Shown piece by piece: positions 13,263 to 25,491 of a stretch of 64,000 bases of DNA. The notes under the pieces were generated by a model that saw only the letters and a list, made by a program, of their open reading frames with translations, was not told the origin of the DNA and ran no database searches. The position numbers were made by a program, and so were the translations under genes. The stretch spans positions 2,418,001 to 2,482,000 of the forward strand of contig JAPVLO010000007.1 in the NCBI GenBank assembly GCA_027257055.1. Direction: 5' to 3'. The first letter of the stretch is position 1. Every line of letters starts with the position of its first letter. Source of the stretch: Cephalopachus bancanus (lineage: Eukaryota; Chordata; Mammalia; Primates; Tarsiidae).

Positions 13263-13962
13263 AAAACACAGAAAACAAGCTTAAAAAGACAGAACAAAAC
13301 CTTCGACAGATGAGCAATTACTTCAAGAGACTGAACCTAAGAGTAATTGGCATTCCTGAGGCAGAAAGAGAGACAGAGACCACACTGGAATAAACCTTCC
13401 ATGAGATCATTCAAGAAAACTTCCCTTATCTAATCAGTGATGCAAAAATTCAAACACAACAGATTCAGAGAACCCCTGCAAGACAACAAATTAGAAGACC
13501 AAATCCTAGCCACATAATAATTCACCTAAAAAAAGTAGACATAAAAGAAAAAATCCCAAAGGCAGCGAGAGAAAAAGGCCAGATCACCTACCATGGAAGA
13601 CCAACCAGAATAGCAGATTTATCTAAAGAAACGCTGCAGGCTAGGAGAGCTTGGAGCCCTATCTTCAAAGTCCTAAAATATAAACAATTTCAACCAAGAA
13701 TAACCTACCCGGCCAAGCTAAGCTTCATCAGTGAGGGAGAATTAAAATATTTCCCAGATATCCAATCCCTAAGAACTTACACTGCCACCAAACCACCTCT
13801 ACATGAAACACTTAAGAAAGTACTAAACAAAGAAGAAATGGAAAAAAGAACAATGTTCTTCACAAGAGTACAGGAAAAAGAATAAAAAGCACATGAACTA
13901 ACCCCAAAACCAAAAGAAAGACAAAAAACCAAGTGGAAGAACAACAACTCTATAAGAACTCT

Positions 13963-16900
13963 ATGATAGGGACAAACTCTCACATTTCAATACTTAGCCT
14001 GAATGTGAATGGACTAAACGCACCACTGAAAAGACGTAGAATGGCAAAATGGATAAAATATCACCAGGCAACAATACACTGCCTTCAAGAGACCCATCTC
14101 ACTAGAAAGGACATACACAGACTCAAAGAGGATAGGAAACAAATTTTCAGGCGAATGGAACACAAAAGAAAGGAGGAGTCATGATCCTAATTTCAGACAA
14201 AATACCATTTAAAAATGGCATTCAAAAATTTAAAAAGATAGAGAGGGCCACTACATAATGATAAAAGGTTCACTCCATCAACAAGAAATATCTATCCTAG
14301 ACATATATGCACCCAACATAGGTGCGCCAACTTTCATAAAGCAGCTTCTAGGAAAACTAAAGAAAAATATTGACTCTAATATCATAATAACTGGGGACTT
14401 TAATACCCCACTCACAATCCTAGACAGATCATCAGGACAAAAAAATCAGCAAGGAGATCCGGAACCTCAATGTGACTGTGGACCAAATAGACTTAATTGA
14501 TACCTACAGTACCCTCCATCCAAAGATCACAGAATACACATTCTACTCATCACCGCATGGAACGTATTCTAAGATCGAGCACATAATTGGCCATAAATCA
14601 AGCATAAGCAAATTTAAAAGGACCGAAATTCTACCAAGCACCTTCTCAGACCACAGTGGAATAAAAATAAACATTGACACCAACAAGGTCCCCCCAAAAC
14701 CCACAAAGACATGGACACTGAACAGCATGATGCTAAACAACTCCTGCGTAAATGATGAAATCAAAACAGAGATCAAAAGATACCTGGAAACAAATGAAAA
14801 TGAAGAAACATCTTACCAAAATCTCTGGGACGCCATGAAAGCTGTAGTAAGAGGGGAATTTATATCTCAACAAACACACATGAAGAAAATGGAAGGAACA
14901 CAAATAAACAGCCTAGTAAGCCACCTAAGGAAGCTGTAAAAGCAAGAACGCAAAAACCCTAATTTCAGCAGAAGAATCCAGATCACCAAAATAAAAGCCT
15001 AAATCCAGGACATAGAAGATAAAAAGATAATACAAAAAAATCAATGAAACAAAAAGCTGGTTCTATGAAAAGATAAACAAGATTGATGATCCCCTTGCTA
15101 GACTGACCAAGGAAAAACAAGTAAAAAACCAAATAAGCACAATCAGAAACACAAAAGATGAAGTCACATCTGACCCTGAAGAAATACAAAAGATCATTAG
15201 AGACTACTATGTACACTTGTATGGAAACAAACTTGAAAACCTTAAAGAAATGGAGGACTTTCTGACATCACACAACCTGCCTAGGTTGGAACAAGAAGAA
15301 ATTGAGACCATAAATAAACCAAAAACAATCAAGGAAATCGCCTACATAATAAGAAAACTACCTACCAAAAAAAGCCCTGGACCAGATGGATTTCCAGCAG
15401 AATTCTACAAGACATTTAAATAGGGAGCTGATACAAATCCTACTGAAGGTACTCCAGGTGATTGAAAAAGATGGAACTCTCCCAAATCATTTTACGAAGC
15501 CAACATCACTTTGATACCCAAGCCAGGTAAAGATCCAGCAAAGACAGAGAACTACAGGCCAATATCTTTGATGAACATAGATGCTAAAATTCTCAACAAG
15601 ATCCTAGCATACCGGATTCAACAACACACCTCAAAAATCATCCATCATGACCAAGTAGGCTTCATCCCTGGGATGCAAGTCTGGTTCAACATTCGTAAAG
15701 CAATAAATGTAATTAAATACATCAACAGATGTCCAAACAAAACCACATGATTATATCATTAGATGCAGAAAAAGCTTTTGATAAAATCCAGTGCCCCTTC
15801 TTGATAAGAACCCTCGAACATCTAGGCATACGGGGAACATACCTAAAATAGTAAAAGCCATCTACCAGAAACCCACAGCCAGCATACTCCTAAATGGACA
15901 AAAATTGGAACCAATTCCCCTGAAAACGGGAACTAGACAAGGATGCCCACTCTCACCCCTCCTGTTCAACATCGTATTGGAAGTCCTGGCTCAAGCAATC
16001 AGAGAAGAGAAGGCAATCAAGAGTATCCAAATAGAAAAAGAGGAAGTCAAGTTATCTCTCTTTGCAGATGACATGATTGTGTACCTTGAAAACCCAAGAA
16101 AATCTGTCAAAAACCTCCTTACACTGATAAAGGACTTTGGCAAAGTCTCAGGATCTAAAATAAATGTGCAAAAGACAATCGCATTTCTTTACACCCAAAA
16201 TAATCAAACAGAAACCCAAATAAAAAGCACAATTCCATTCACAATAGCCACACAAAAAAATGAAATACCTTGGCATCTTCCTAACCAAAAATGTGAAAGA
16301 CCTTTACAATGAAAACTACAAAACACTGCTCAAAGAAATCAAAGATGACACAAACAAGTGGAAAAATATCTCATGCTCATGGATTGGAAGAATCAACATT
16401 GTGAAGATGTCCATCCTACCTAAGGCAATCTACAGATTTAATCAATACCCATCAAATTACCAGCAACATTCTTCTCAGAGCTAGAAAAAAAACAACACAG
16501 GAATTCATATGGAGACACGAATATAAACCAAGAATAGCCAGAACAATTATCAGCAAAAAAAAAAAGCAGGTGGTATCACATTATCAGACTTCAAACTTTA
16601 CAATAAAGCTACAATCATCAAAACAGGTTGTTATTGGTATAGGAAAAGGCATATAGACCAATGGAATAGAATTGAGATTCCAGAAGCAAAACCTGAATTT
16701 TTCAACCAACTCATCTTCAACAAAGCCCCCACCACCTACCACTGGGGAGAGGAGAACCGATTCAGTTATTGGTGCTGGGAAAACTGGCTGACCACATGCA
16801 GAAAATTGAAACAGAACCCCTATCTATCCCCATGCACAAAAATTAACTCCAAATGAATCAGAGACCTAAATGTAAAACCTCAAAGCATAAGAACCTTAGA

Positions 16901-17781
16901 AAAGGAAGGAAATACCCTCATGGAAGTCGGACCTGGCATCCAATTTCTGAACAAAACCAAAACCCACAGGCCATAAGAGAGAAGATAGACAAGTGGGACC
17001 TCATTAAACTGACAAGCTTCTGCAAAGCCAAAGAAACCATCAAGAGAGCAGGGAGACAGCCTAAAGACTGGGAAAAAATATTTGCCAACTCCAGGTCTGA
17101 CAAAGGCTTAACATCTTGGATCTACAAGGAACTCCAATGTGCTGAAAAGAAAAAACATACAACTCCATTATAAAATGGGCAAAAGATATGAACAGACACT
17201 TCACCAAGGAAGACATCCGAGCAGCCAACAGACACATGAAGAAATGCTCAACCTCACTAATCATCAGGGAGATGCAAATCAAAACCACACTGAGATACCA
17301 CCTAACTCCAGTCATAATGGCCATTATCAACAACTCAAAAAATAACAGCTGCTGGAGAGGGTGTGGGGAAAAGGGAACACTTCTACACTGTTGGTGGGAG
17401 TGTAAACTAGTGCAACCTCTGTGGAAAGCAGTGTGGTGATTCCTAAAAGCTCTAAATATCGACCTCCCATATGACCCTGCAATCCCCCTACTGGGAATAT
17501 ATCCTGAAGAACTCAAATCACTCTGTAAAAAAGATACCTGCACATGTATGCTTATCGCAGCATTGTTCACAATAGCAAGAACCTGGAAGCAACCATGCTG
17601 CCCATCAAAAGAGGACTGGATTAAAAAAATGTGGTACATATACACGATGGAATACTACACAGCTATAAAAAAGAACAAAATCATGAATTTCACAGCAACC
17701 TGGATGGAACTAGAGTCTATAATACTGAGTGACCTCTCACCTAAACAAATATCTGAGTATCACATGTTCTCACTCAAATAG
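13963..17781 (+). pseudogene. ORF2 of the outer L1 (endonuclease / reverse transcriptase)
   Basis: ATG at 13963 starts an endonuclease frame (SLNVNGLNAPLKRRR). Further landmarks are IYAPNIGAPTF (14305 on), TGDFNTPL (about 14391), DHSGIKI (about 14650), [20 protein letters not shown] (about 15550), [14 protein letters not shown] (about 15928), FADDM (about 16062) and the cysteine region [18 protein letters not shown] (about 17350-17403), ending at TAG 17779-17781. Frame is lost at about 14185, 14450, 14938, 15421, 15745 and 16450, so it is not translatable as one protein. It is close in sequence to the inner ORF2, so both come from one L1 lineage. Confidence 0.92.
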
Positions 17782-18012
17782 AGAACCTTGATCATCCAGT
17801 GTAATACCATAAGAAAATGACTGACGGTGGTGGGAATCTATGGGGGGGGTGGGGAAAGGAGATGGGATTAATGGTAGTAAATATCTGTTGGGGACAGGGA
17901 GACACCTCTTATCAACAAGGGTGCCTGAACGGAGCATATTTGTATACCTAGCCCTTAACTGTACCCCACAATATCATATTTTAAAATATTGATTATAAAA
18001 AACAGTGCCCTC

Positions 18013-20650
18013 ATATTAACCCTTTATCAGAAGGGCCAAGACACCAAGGGCCAGTTTATCCCTGAATCACAAGGCAATATTCTCCAAGAATTTAAGCCTC
18101 TGTCAGCAAAAGTAATACTGTTTGGAGATGGGACAAAAGATAAACCTATGTTCCAGATGAGACCTGGGGAATCTGTTTTCAATTCCAAAACATCTTGGTT
18201 ATAGCAGCAATGAAAATATGCCTTCCAGCCTCCTGCTGATAGAAAAAGAAATTGACAATTAATGGTTCAGCTAGCTCACAGAGAATCTACTTTAAATAAA
18301 AGGGCATATGGCTCAAGATGAGAATATATGTGAACCTGTCAGCAGAAGCCCATGGCCTGGCCATCTGGTCAGTAGACTATGGAAAAAGACTAGAGAGTCA
18401 AAAGCAAGAAGTCTATGTAAAGGCTTATCCGTGGAGAGGGCATGTGGATTTCACATTGCTTGTTAAAACCCATGACAGAGCAATACCCACAGAACACTCA
18501 CTGAACTACCAAATAGACAAAATGGCTCTGCTAGTTTTCATCAATCAGCAAGTGAGTACAAAACATGGTGACAGAGATGAAGGTTTTATATGTGACCAAC
18601 AGCAGGAGATGCCAATAGCTACTACTGTTGCTGCCTCTGAATGCACAATTGGTCAGAGATAAACAACACGTCAAAATATTGAACTCCAATAAGGAAACTG
18701 ACATACCACTTGGTAGCAAGTTGACTATCTTGAACCCCTTCAGTTCTAGAAAATCCAGTGATACCAACTCCTAGGAACAGATACCTATCTTCCTGTAGGT
18801 TTGTCTTACCTGCTTAAGGAGTCTCAACCACTGCCATGCGTCAGAGTCATTTTCTCCTTCCACAGTCATGGAATTCCACACAGCAAGGCATATCATCGGT
18901 ACCTGAAATCACAGGGAAAAAAAGGTGACTAAAGTGACACTTGATAATGAGGTCAACTAGTCGTGTAAATAGCATTATTCAGAAGCAGATAAATTCAAAA
19001 GACACCAAAATAGACAAAAAGCAATGCAGAAGCACTAACTTAGTAAATTTACTGAATATTTGGAATGCCCTCATGATGCAGTACTACTTTCCAGAAACAC
19101 CTATATAACATAGTGTCTCCACTAGGAAGACACTACATGGATGCAGGAAGCCAAAGGTTAAAACAAGCACAGTCCCATTTTCCCTCACTCCAAATAAGCT
19201 AGCCACTTTCTGACTCATCCTTGTGGCAGGGATAAGTGAATGACCAGCAGAATTAGGTTAGGTTTTACACACCAAGAGCAGTAAGATTATCAGTGGAACC
19301 CAAGTGCTCCACTTGAGCATCTCCTATTCTTTGCCCCATTGTAACTCTGAAGCATTAAGTGGGCCCATCTTTAAAAAGTATTGACTCACTAGGAGGTTCA
19401 AACATGTCAAGATGATGGTTTGAGTCACTCCATCACGTAAGCAACAACCCTCAGCTGAGGTGGCAGCTGAGGACAAAGGGAATTTAGAAGGATAGTGCAG
19501 GAGGCAGAAGATGAGTATCAGTTGTGACCCAAGATCAACTCCAGCCCCAGGAGCTGCATTTTCATCCCACTGGCATCCTCTTCAGTTTCAGGAAGAGAGG
19601 ATTATGGACATGGAGTCACTGCTCCATGGACCTGTGTGGAGAAATAGATCTGTGAACACGGGTCAACTGTGTGTTCATTAAACAACATACTTTCCAACTG
19701 GTGCTTAAGTAAAGCTGGGATGCTGAGGCAGCCCTGTTTAGGACACTTGGAACTCCAGATTGGCAATTTGGGCTCTGGTTCTTGATGCCTGACTTCACCA
19801 AAACACTTAGTATAGAACCTCAGTCTAAGACACCTCCTGCCTAATAATTCTTCTCTTTCCTTAATGAAGTCAGATGTGCATTGTGGTCTGATCATCTTCC
19901 CAGGCTCCCAGAGCTCCCTCCTCAGTTTCTCTCAAAGGACTTTGTTCTCAACCCCAAAACTCTGGAACACTTAATCCCACCTTAATATTCACATGTAAAA
20001 TAGAAATAGCAATAGAAAATATTTTTATTTCAACTAACATGGTAGCTTTAAAATAAATTCAAGCATCAAAGCAAGCTTTCATGTACCTGTAGATACTCCC
20101 TAGGGGACTGCAGTAAAAGGAGAAAGGCCGTAGGCCTATGTCAGGAAGATGTCTAGGCCCATGCATGCATTGTCTTTACAGGATGGATGTTTACTCTATT
20201 TCATATGGATGTGGTATCTGAAGCATATGGTTCCTACCTTCTCCAAGTTACTCCCCACCTACTTTGATCCTAGTATTTTAAGACTTCCCAAGTTACCACA
20301 TCTCATTTTCTCTAGGTCAATTATTTTGGTTTCCTGAGTTCTTATCCTCTCTTCTTCCCCCTGTAAGCACTATCTTTATGCTCTTAATCCAAGTGAATGT
20401 GTGACTTCCCTGGGAGTATCTACTTATGGTTCCTGTTGAAACCTCAAGAAGAGGCTCATCTACAGGTGTCCAACTCTGAGATGGTCAGAGCAGCCCACAC
20501 TAACCAACAAGCCCAAAGTTCATGTTTGTTATGATTGGAGGCTCCTTGAATCCAGACTAACTGGGACCCAGGCAATTCCACCAAGTCTCACACAAGGTCT
20601 GGTGTTTCATATTGATACCACTCAGCATGCTGGTTCCAGTTCATTTAAAG
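18013..20650. other. Old diverged sequence, right half of the first repeated segment
   Basis: No intact gene. It is collinear with several places on the right of the window: 18180-18230 with 47810-47860, 18690-18890 with 52745-52820, 19430-19640 with 58630-58850, and 20530-20590 with 60145-60200. The whole stretch therefore belongs to the same repeated unit as 4057-4864. Confidence 0.5.
18318..18662 (+). pseudogene. Possible remnant of ancient retroviral pol (RNase H to integrase junction)
   Basis: This 114-codon open frame contains, in order, a GLAIWSVDYGKR stretch, VYVKAYPWRGHVDF, EHSLNYQIDKMALL and a run ending in ASECTIGQ. The order (tryptophan-rich RNase H end, a histidine/valine strand, an N-Q-x-D-K-M helix, then the start of an integrase zinc region) is what an old ERV pol shows at this junction. 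The expected catalytic and zinc residues are mostly lost, so this is an inference. The similar stretch at about 48100-48250 is more decayed. Alternative: a chance open frame. Confidence 0.35.
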
Positions 20651-23600
20651 CTTTCACACATTGCTAGTTGGCTTCTGTTTTTGTTTTTTTTTTTTACTGA
20701 TAATAGATCCAAAGTTCAATAATAGCAAGAAGAATCTCTTCGAGGAAAATGTGATTTTCACATTGGTGCCAGCTAAAGAGGAACCTGAAAAAAGAACAAC
20801 AAACATTTCTTCAAATACAGATGTCACACTAAAGAAGCCTAGGAAGAACTAACTTTGCCAAAAACTGAGTTTAAAAAACCAAATCCTTCCTTTGCCCACT
20901 ATTCATCTCTGATTAACAGCTGAAATACAAGCCTGCAGAACTGGTGCCAAATTTTACTTTATGTACCAATAATCAGGAAATGGGCTTTCTGAGGCTCCAT
21001 GAATATGCTAACACAGAACAAAAAGCACATAAGGAACATGGTAAAGGTGTGAACGTTATTCTGAAACATCACAGACAGTCAAATTGTAGTCATATTTGAT
21101 TGGCCATGGTGAAGACTGGAAGGCTTCGAGAAAGTCAGTGAGAGGAAGGAACTGATATATTTTAAGTGATAACATTGGCTCAGGAGGTCACATTGGTATT
21201 ATAGGCAAGAACAGCCATGAGAATTGTTCACTCTAAGGTTACAAATTCACATTTCATTGCTTCTTATACTGACAACTTCTTGCTGCCAGCCTCTGGGGTC
21301 AGGTGGTGTGGCATAGGGTTTATGGCAAACTCTTCACAAGTGTAAAAGGTTGGGTTTGCCTGCAGTTTCGTGCAGGTCAGGCCAGGGTGCCTAACACTCC
21401 TCGGAAGATCAGTGTTCTCTTCCTGATACCAGGCTGTATTTTCCTATTCCCAGAACTGGCAGATAATGTTTTGCCCTGAATGTGCTGTGAAGATGAAAAG
21501 ATTAGTGACAACAGAGGAGGAAAAACAACCTGGTTTGAACTTACCATAGGAGACCGTAATATGCCACCCAGAACATTATTAGGTTAAAGTGCATGAGTTT
21601 GAGCTGAAGGCAATTAAGAAGCAAATGCAAGGAAAACTCAGACATTTTGTAAAGCTCATAAAATAAGCTTTACCAAATACCATTTATCCACCATATGCTT
21701 ACCCCTCCACAATGTGTCACCCTTGGAGACTCAACATCTTCCTTAACTTTCCACACCTCTGGAATTTTATTTTATTTCCTATACATAATCCAGAAAACCC
21801 TGATACTTCTTTACGGCTTCTAAAGCCTAAACTCCTCTCTTGCTCATGTTCATGAAATATAGGGCACTCAACACTCTAAATGGGGACCAGCAGATCCACT
21901 ATATTGGCAGCTCCTCAGACATGTACTGCAATAGTATTAATGAGACTAAGCCTTCTGGGCACCAGTAATAGTAAACAGAGACCTTAACCTAAAGAAGAGT
22001 CATCTGGATCCAAGCTGCCCTAAAGGCTTATAAGAAACTGAGGGTATAGAACATACTAAGAAATGCAAGATATTCCTGAGAAAAATAGACTAGGTAGCAA
22101 AACACTAACCTGGATCCTATTTCTGTCTCCTCTACAATGTGACATAGTTTATTCTAACTTCAGAGACCTTAAACAATATTTTTTTTCAGTACTTTGGCAT
22201 TCTAGACACTCATCTTACCCTCTGGCATAGTTTTCTGCCTTATATTGGCACCTCACCTAGAGAATTTTCTTTCTTTTATCTTTCCAGCCCAAACACACAA
22301 CTATGTAAAAAGTCATAGTTAGGCCTACCTACTGAATCCTGGAAAAATCACTGCCCACTGTGGGCTTATCAATGGCCTATAGATTGGCTCCAAGAATCGA
22401 CTTTACACATTCAGGGAGGATTCCAATACAGTCACCTAACTGACAAGGAGAGACCACTTTCCTACCAATGGTTTGCTGGGAATTTAATCATTTTTCTCTG
22501 TTCTGGTGCCTATTCTATGAGACCTGAAGAGACATTAAGTGCATATCCTGCTTATGTGAATTTGATGGTGTTTAAGAAAAATTATAAACAAAAATCAAAA
22601 TAACTGGATTCTAAACCTAGTCTAACATAGAAGCTGAATTACCTGAAGGAAGCTGTTTGACTTTGAAATCCAGATTTGGTAGCATGTAGACCTTAAGATC
22701 CCAGAAGGAAAAAGCATACAGGACTCTGGAGGAACTGTCTGGACTAAAATAAAGCATTATAAATTAGTGCCCTTTCTTTAAATGTTCCAGGTTTTCTGGA
22801 AGAGCAAAAGACTCAAACGTGTCATTAATCAAAGATCAATCATGAAATTCCATGATATCTGGTATCTGAGATTGCCCCCTGCATATTTATTGTATGACTG
22901 GAAAAATATTTCTAACAAAAAGCCACTATACAAATTTAAAATGTCCTAAAATAAACCCGTAGGTGCACATCAGCAAATCCAGATGCACTTTCATGCCCAA
23001 GAAGATGCCAATGAGCCACTGTCTTCTCTGCCATGTCCCAAGAAGACTCACATCTCATGTCACACTGTGTGATTTGCTGTGTTTTATCACCTGTCACCCC
23101 AAACTAAGGATAAAAATCACATGAAAGAAACTTACAAAAGCCCCTGTGTTACTGGAAAAGTGGTATGCAATAAGACATACTGACAGGAAAAATAGATTAC
23201 AGATTAAGGTTCTCACTTATTGCTTCAAGTGGCATGTTCTTTTTATAAGCATAAGAGAACAAACATGAACAGTGTTGATTGTGAAGAACACACTTAGAAA
23301 ACGTACCATCCTCCACTACTGTGACTCTCCATCCACTCTTCAAATGTTTGCCATTGACACATAAGAAAAGCTGACTCTGGCTTCTCTCTGACCTTTGCTT
23401 TAGCCCTTTAACCTCTCTTCTTACACTTGGTCCTCTTGCACCTGAACACATTCTATGGTGAGTCATATGTGTCCAAGACAAAAAATGTGTCCAAGACACA
23501 TTTTTCCTGTAGCTTAATCCATCCCCTACCCAAGAACTGCCTCTAACCAGAGCTTTATACACTGGATATCCCTATAGGACCCTATATCCCATCCCTATTG

Positions 23601-24139
23601 ATTCCATCTCTCCAAAATGAAACAATCTGTGAGAGAGTTGTTGGTGGTGGGTCTCTAACATCTTTGTGAAGTTTAGGAAGAGATTAATTACAGGGACAGA
23701 CTACAGGATATTACAGAACTCTTTCCACTCAGAAGAATAGCATATTCATTCTCATTAGTAATAAGCTATTTTGTCACTTTCTTGTTGACTCCCATCAGGA
23801 CATCAGTACAATCTGAGGGTGTGAGTATTCCTCAACTTGAAGAATTTAATTACTGCTGCTTGTTATATTTGTATTTTTCTAAGTTGTATTCATAGCACTT
23901 TAATATGTTTCTGTGTGTGGACCTTGCAACAAACCTGTGTGGTAGGCCACACAGGTCTGAATAGCTTAGTTTGACAATTGAAGAAACTGAGCTCAGATTA
24001 TGCTCTTTGCCTAAGCCCTCATAACTGGTAATGGCTTTGTGTATTTAGAACCCAAATATTTTGCTCTAAATCTAGTGCTTACTCTATGTAGTTGTGTACA
24101 TATTGACAAATATTTATTTATTCAAATAAAAAGTATGTG
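20651..24139. other. Old diverged sequence, second repeated segment
   Basis: No gene recognised. From about 22130 it runs collinear with 44690 onward at a nearly constant spacing of about 22.5 kb (22340 with 44885, 23215 with 45735). The pyrimidine-rich TTTTTGTTTTTTTTTTT run at about 20680-20696 is a simple repeat. Confidence 0.45.
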
Positions 24140-24877
24140 CAAAAAAATTGATCATTGAATTTCAAGAGAAAATTGAAAGCCAACACAAAGAAATTTTTAA
24201 AAACTATTCAGGACATGAATAAAAGTCTCCAAAGAGATAGACATCCTGAAAGAAAAAGCTGAAATTCTGGAAATGAAAGAAGCATTTAGGGAAGCACAAA
24301 ATACATTGGAATATTTTAACAGTAGACTAGAACAAGCAGAAGAAAGGATCTCAGAACTTGAGAAAAAAGTTTCAAATTAACCCAGTCAGGCAACAATAAA
24401 GAAAAAAGAATCAAGAGAGTGGGACAAAGTCTCTAAGAAAAATGAGATTATATAAAACAAACCTAAGAATCATAGATGTCCCTGAGGAAAAAAGAAAGCA
24501 ACAGGTTTGAAAACCTGTTGGAGGGAATACTAGAAAAAAATGTTTTTAATATTATTATTAACTCTGAACATAAATGGTCCAATGCCCCACTAAAAAGATA
24601 TAGACAGGCAGAATTGATAAACACACACATACACACACACACAACTTATCTGCTGCCTTCAAAAGACCCACTTAAATCACAAAGACTCCTATAAACTCTG
24701 AGTAAATGGATGAGGAAAAATATTTCATGCAAATGGAAACCAAAAATGAGCAGGAATAGCCATTCTCATATCAGATAAAACAGATTTTTTATGATGCCAG
24801 AGCCCCAGTTTCATAAAACAAATTCACTAGAACTAAAGAGAGAGAGAGAAATAATTGTGGGAGATCAACACTTCACT
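24140..24877 (+). mobile_element. Fragment of an older L1 (ORF1 coiled coil joined to endonuclease)
   Basis: 24140-24480 reads as the coiled coil of an old L1 ORF1, with the SRLEQAEERISELE heptads. After an internal deletion it passes into the ORF2 endonuclease: NSEHKWSNAPLKRYRQ-like at about 24560-24610 and IIVGDQHF at about 24851-24874, the position of the endonuclease core. A (CA)n tract lies at 24622-24645. The L1 stops where the gammaretrovirus-like LTR begins. Confidence 0.75.
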
Positions 24878-25445
24878 TGTAGTGGCAAAATGTTCAATCC
24901 AAGAGACCACCAAGAGCCAATTCCTATGAAAGTTCAAGAGGGTCTTTATTTGCAAGCTCAAGCCTGGACCTCTGTCAACAACTGACGCAGCAGAGTGCAC
25001 CCAGAGGCCCCGACTTTTTAAGCAGACACCTTTTATCATGGTTACACAAAGGGAGGAGGAGTTTCGGGGGACTTTCCAGTCTTGTTACCATTTAATTGGG
25101 TAGTAACCTCTGGTGGTCAGCTCAATCATGGAGGATTGGCTAGCTTGACTCGGGCTGACCTTGGCCCTCTAGCTGGGGAAGTTGCAGAGATATCTGGAAA
25201 CTTATGATTTCCCCCGGCACCTGATTGGTTGTTGCTAAGGGGAACGTGGGTCAAGGGAAGGGGTTGAAGCTTGAACTGGAGCTTTGCAGTTTTTCCCATA
25301 ACTGAAACTTTAAACAGCTACAGGTTATGTTTGAAAGCAGAAAACTAAAATGGCTGTGCTATTGTCCACAAACCGATTACATATTTATTGGGTTATAGCA
25401 TGTTTTTAACCCAAGTCTATGATATACTCTGTTATGGCCCTCTCA
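24878..25445 (-). repeat. 3' LTR of the gammaretrovirus-like provirus
   Basis: On the minus strand the 568-bp LTR begins TGAGAGGGCC at 25445 and ends CCACTACA at 24878, giving the TG...CA ends. It holds CCAAT-type boxes (ATTGG on the plus strand at 25224-25228 and about 25134), a TATA-like GATAAAAGG (plus-strand 25029-25037) and the AATAAA signal (plus-strand 24945-24950). A purine-rich tract lies immediately upstream (25446-25460). Confidence 0.88.
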
Positions 25446-25460
25446 TTCCCCTCTTCTCAT
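25446..25460 (-). promoter_or_regulatory. Polypurine tract
   Basis: On the minus strand AGAAGAGGGGAA directly precedes the LTR TGAGAG start. This is where plus-strand DNA synthesis of a retrovirus is primed. Its exact abutment fixes the LTR boundary at 25445. Confidence 0.8.
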
Positions 25461-25491
25461 GAGGGTAGAGTGAATCTAATCTTGGATTCCT

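Larger units (their letters stand above)
6617..13885 (+). pseudogene. ORF1 of the outer L1, interrupted by the inner L1
   Basis: L1 ORF1 encodes the RNA-binding nucleic-acid chaperone of the L1 particle. The first part, 6617-6823, gives a lysine/glutamate-rich coiled-coil start with the typical ESRIAQAEERISELEDQ heptads. The sequence resumes at 13278 after the inner L1 and runs through the RNA-recognition region (RVIGIPEAE-like at about 13343-13366) and C-terminal domain to a stop at 13883-13885. The downstream part has an in-frame TAA where related copies have CAA (about 13393) and a one-base shift near the junction, so it could not make a full protein even without the insertion. Confidence 0.85.
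4877..18003 (+). mobile_element. Full-length L1 retrotransposon (outer), split by another L1
   Basis: The element starts near a YY1-like AAGATGGC box at 4882-4889, within a few bases of the L1 end, as is usual for L1 promoters. It then has a 5' UTR, ORF1, ORF2, a short 3' UTR and an A-rich end at about 17995-18003. An imperfect TSD flanks it: AGTGTCCTC at 4868-4876 and AGTGCCCTC at 18004-18012, with A-rich bases before each. The segment 6824-13262 is a second L1 inserted into ORF1. Without that insert the element is about 6.7 kb, a normal full length. ORF2 has several frameshifts and stops, so the element is inactive. Confidence 0.93.

Noticed and set aside
23197..23562. 121-codon open frame on the minus strand
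   Set aside because: The homologous stretch near 45735-46080 is not open in the same frame, so there is no sign of coding constraint.
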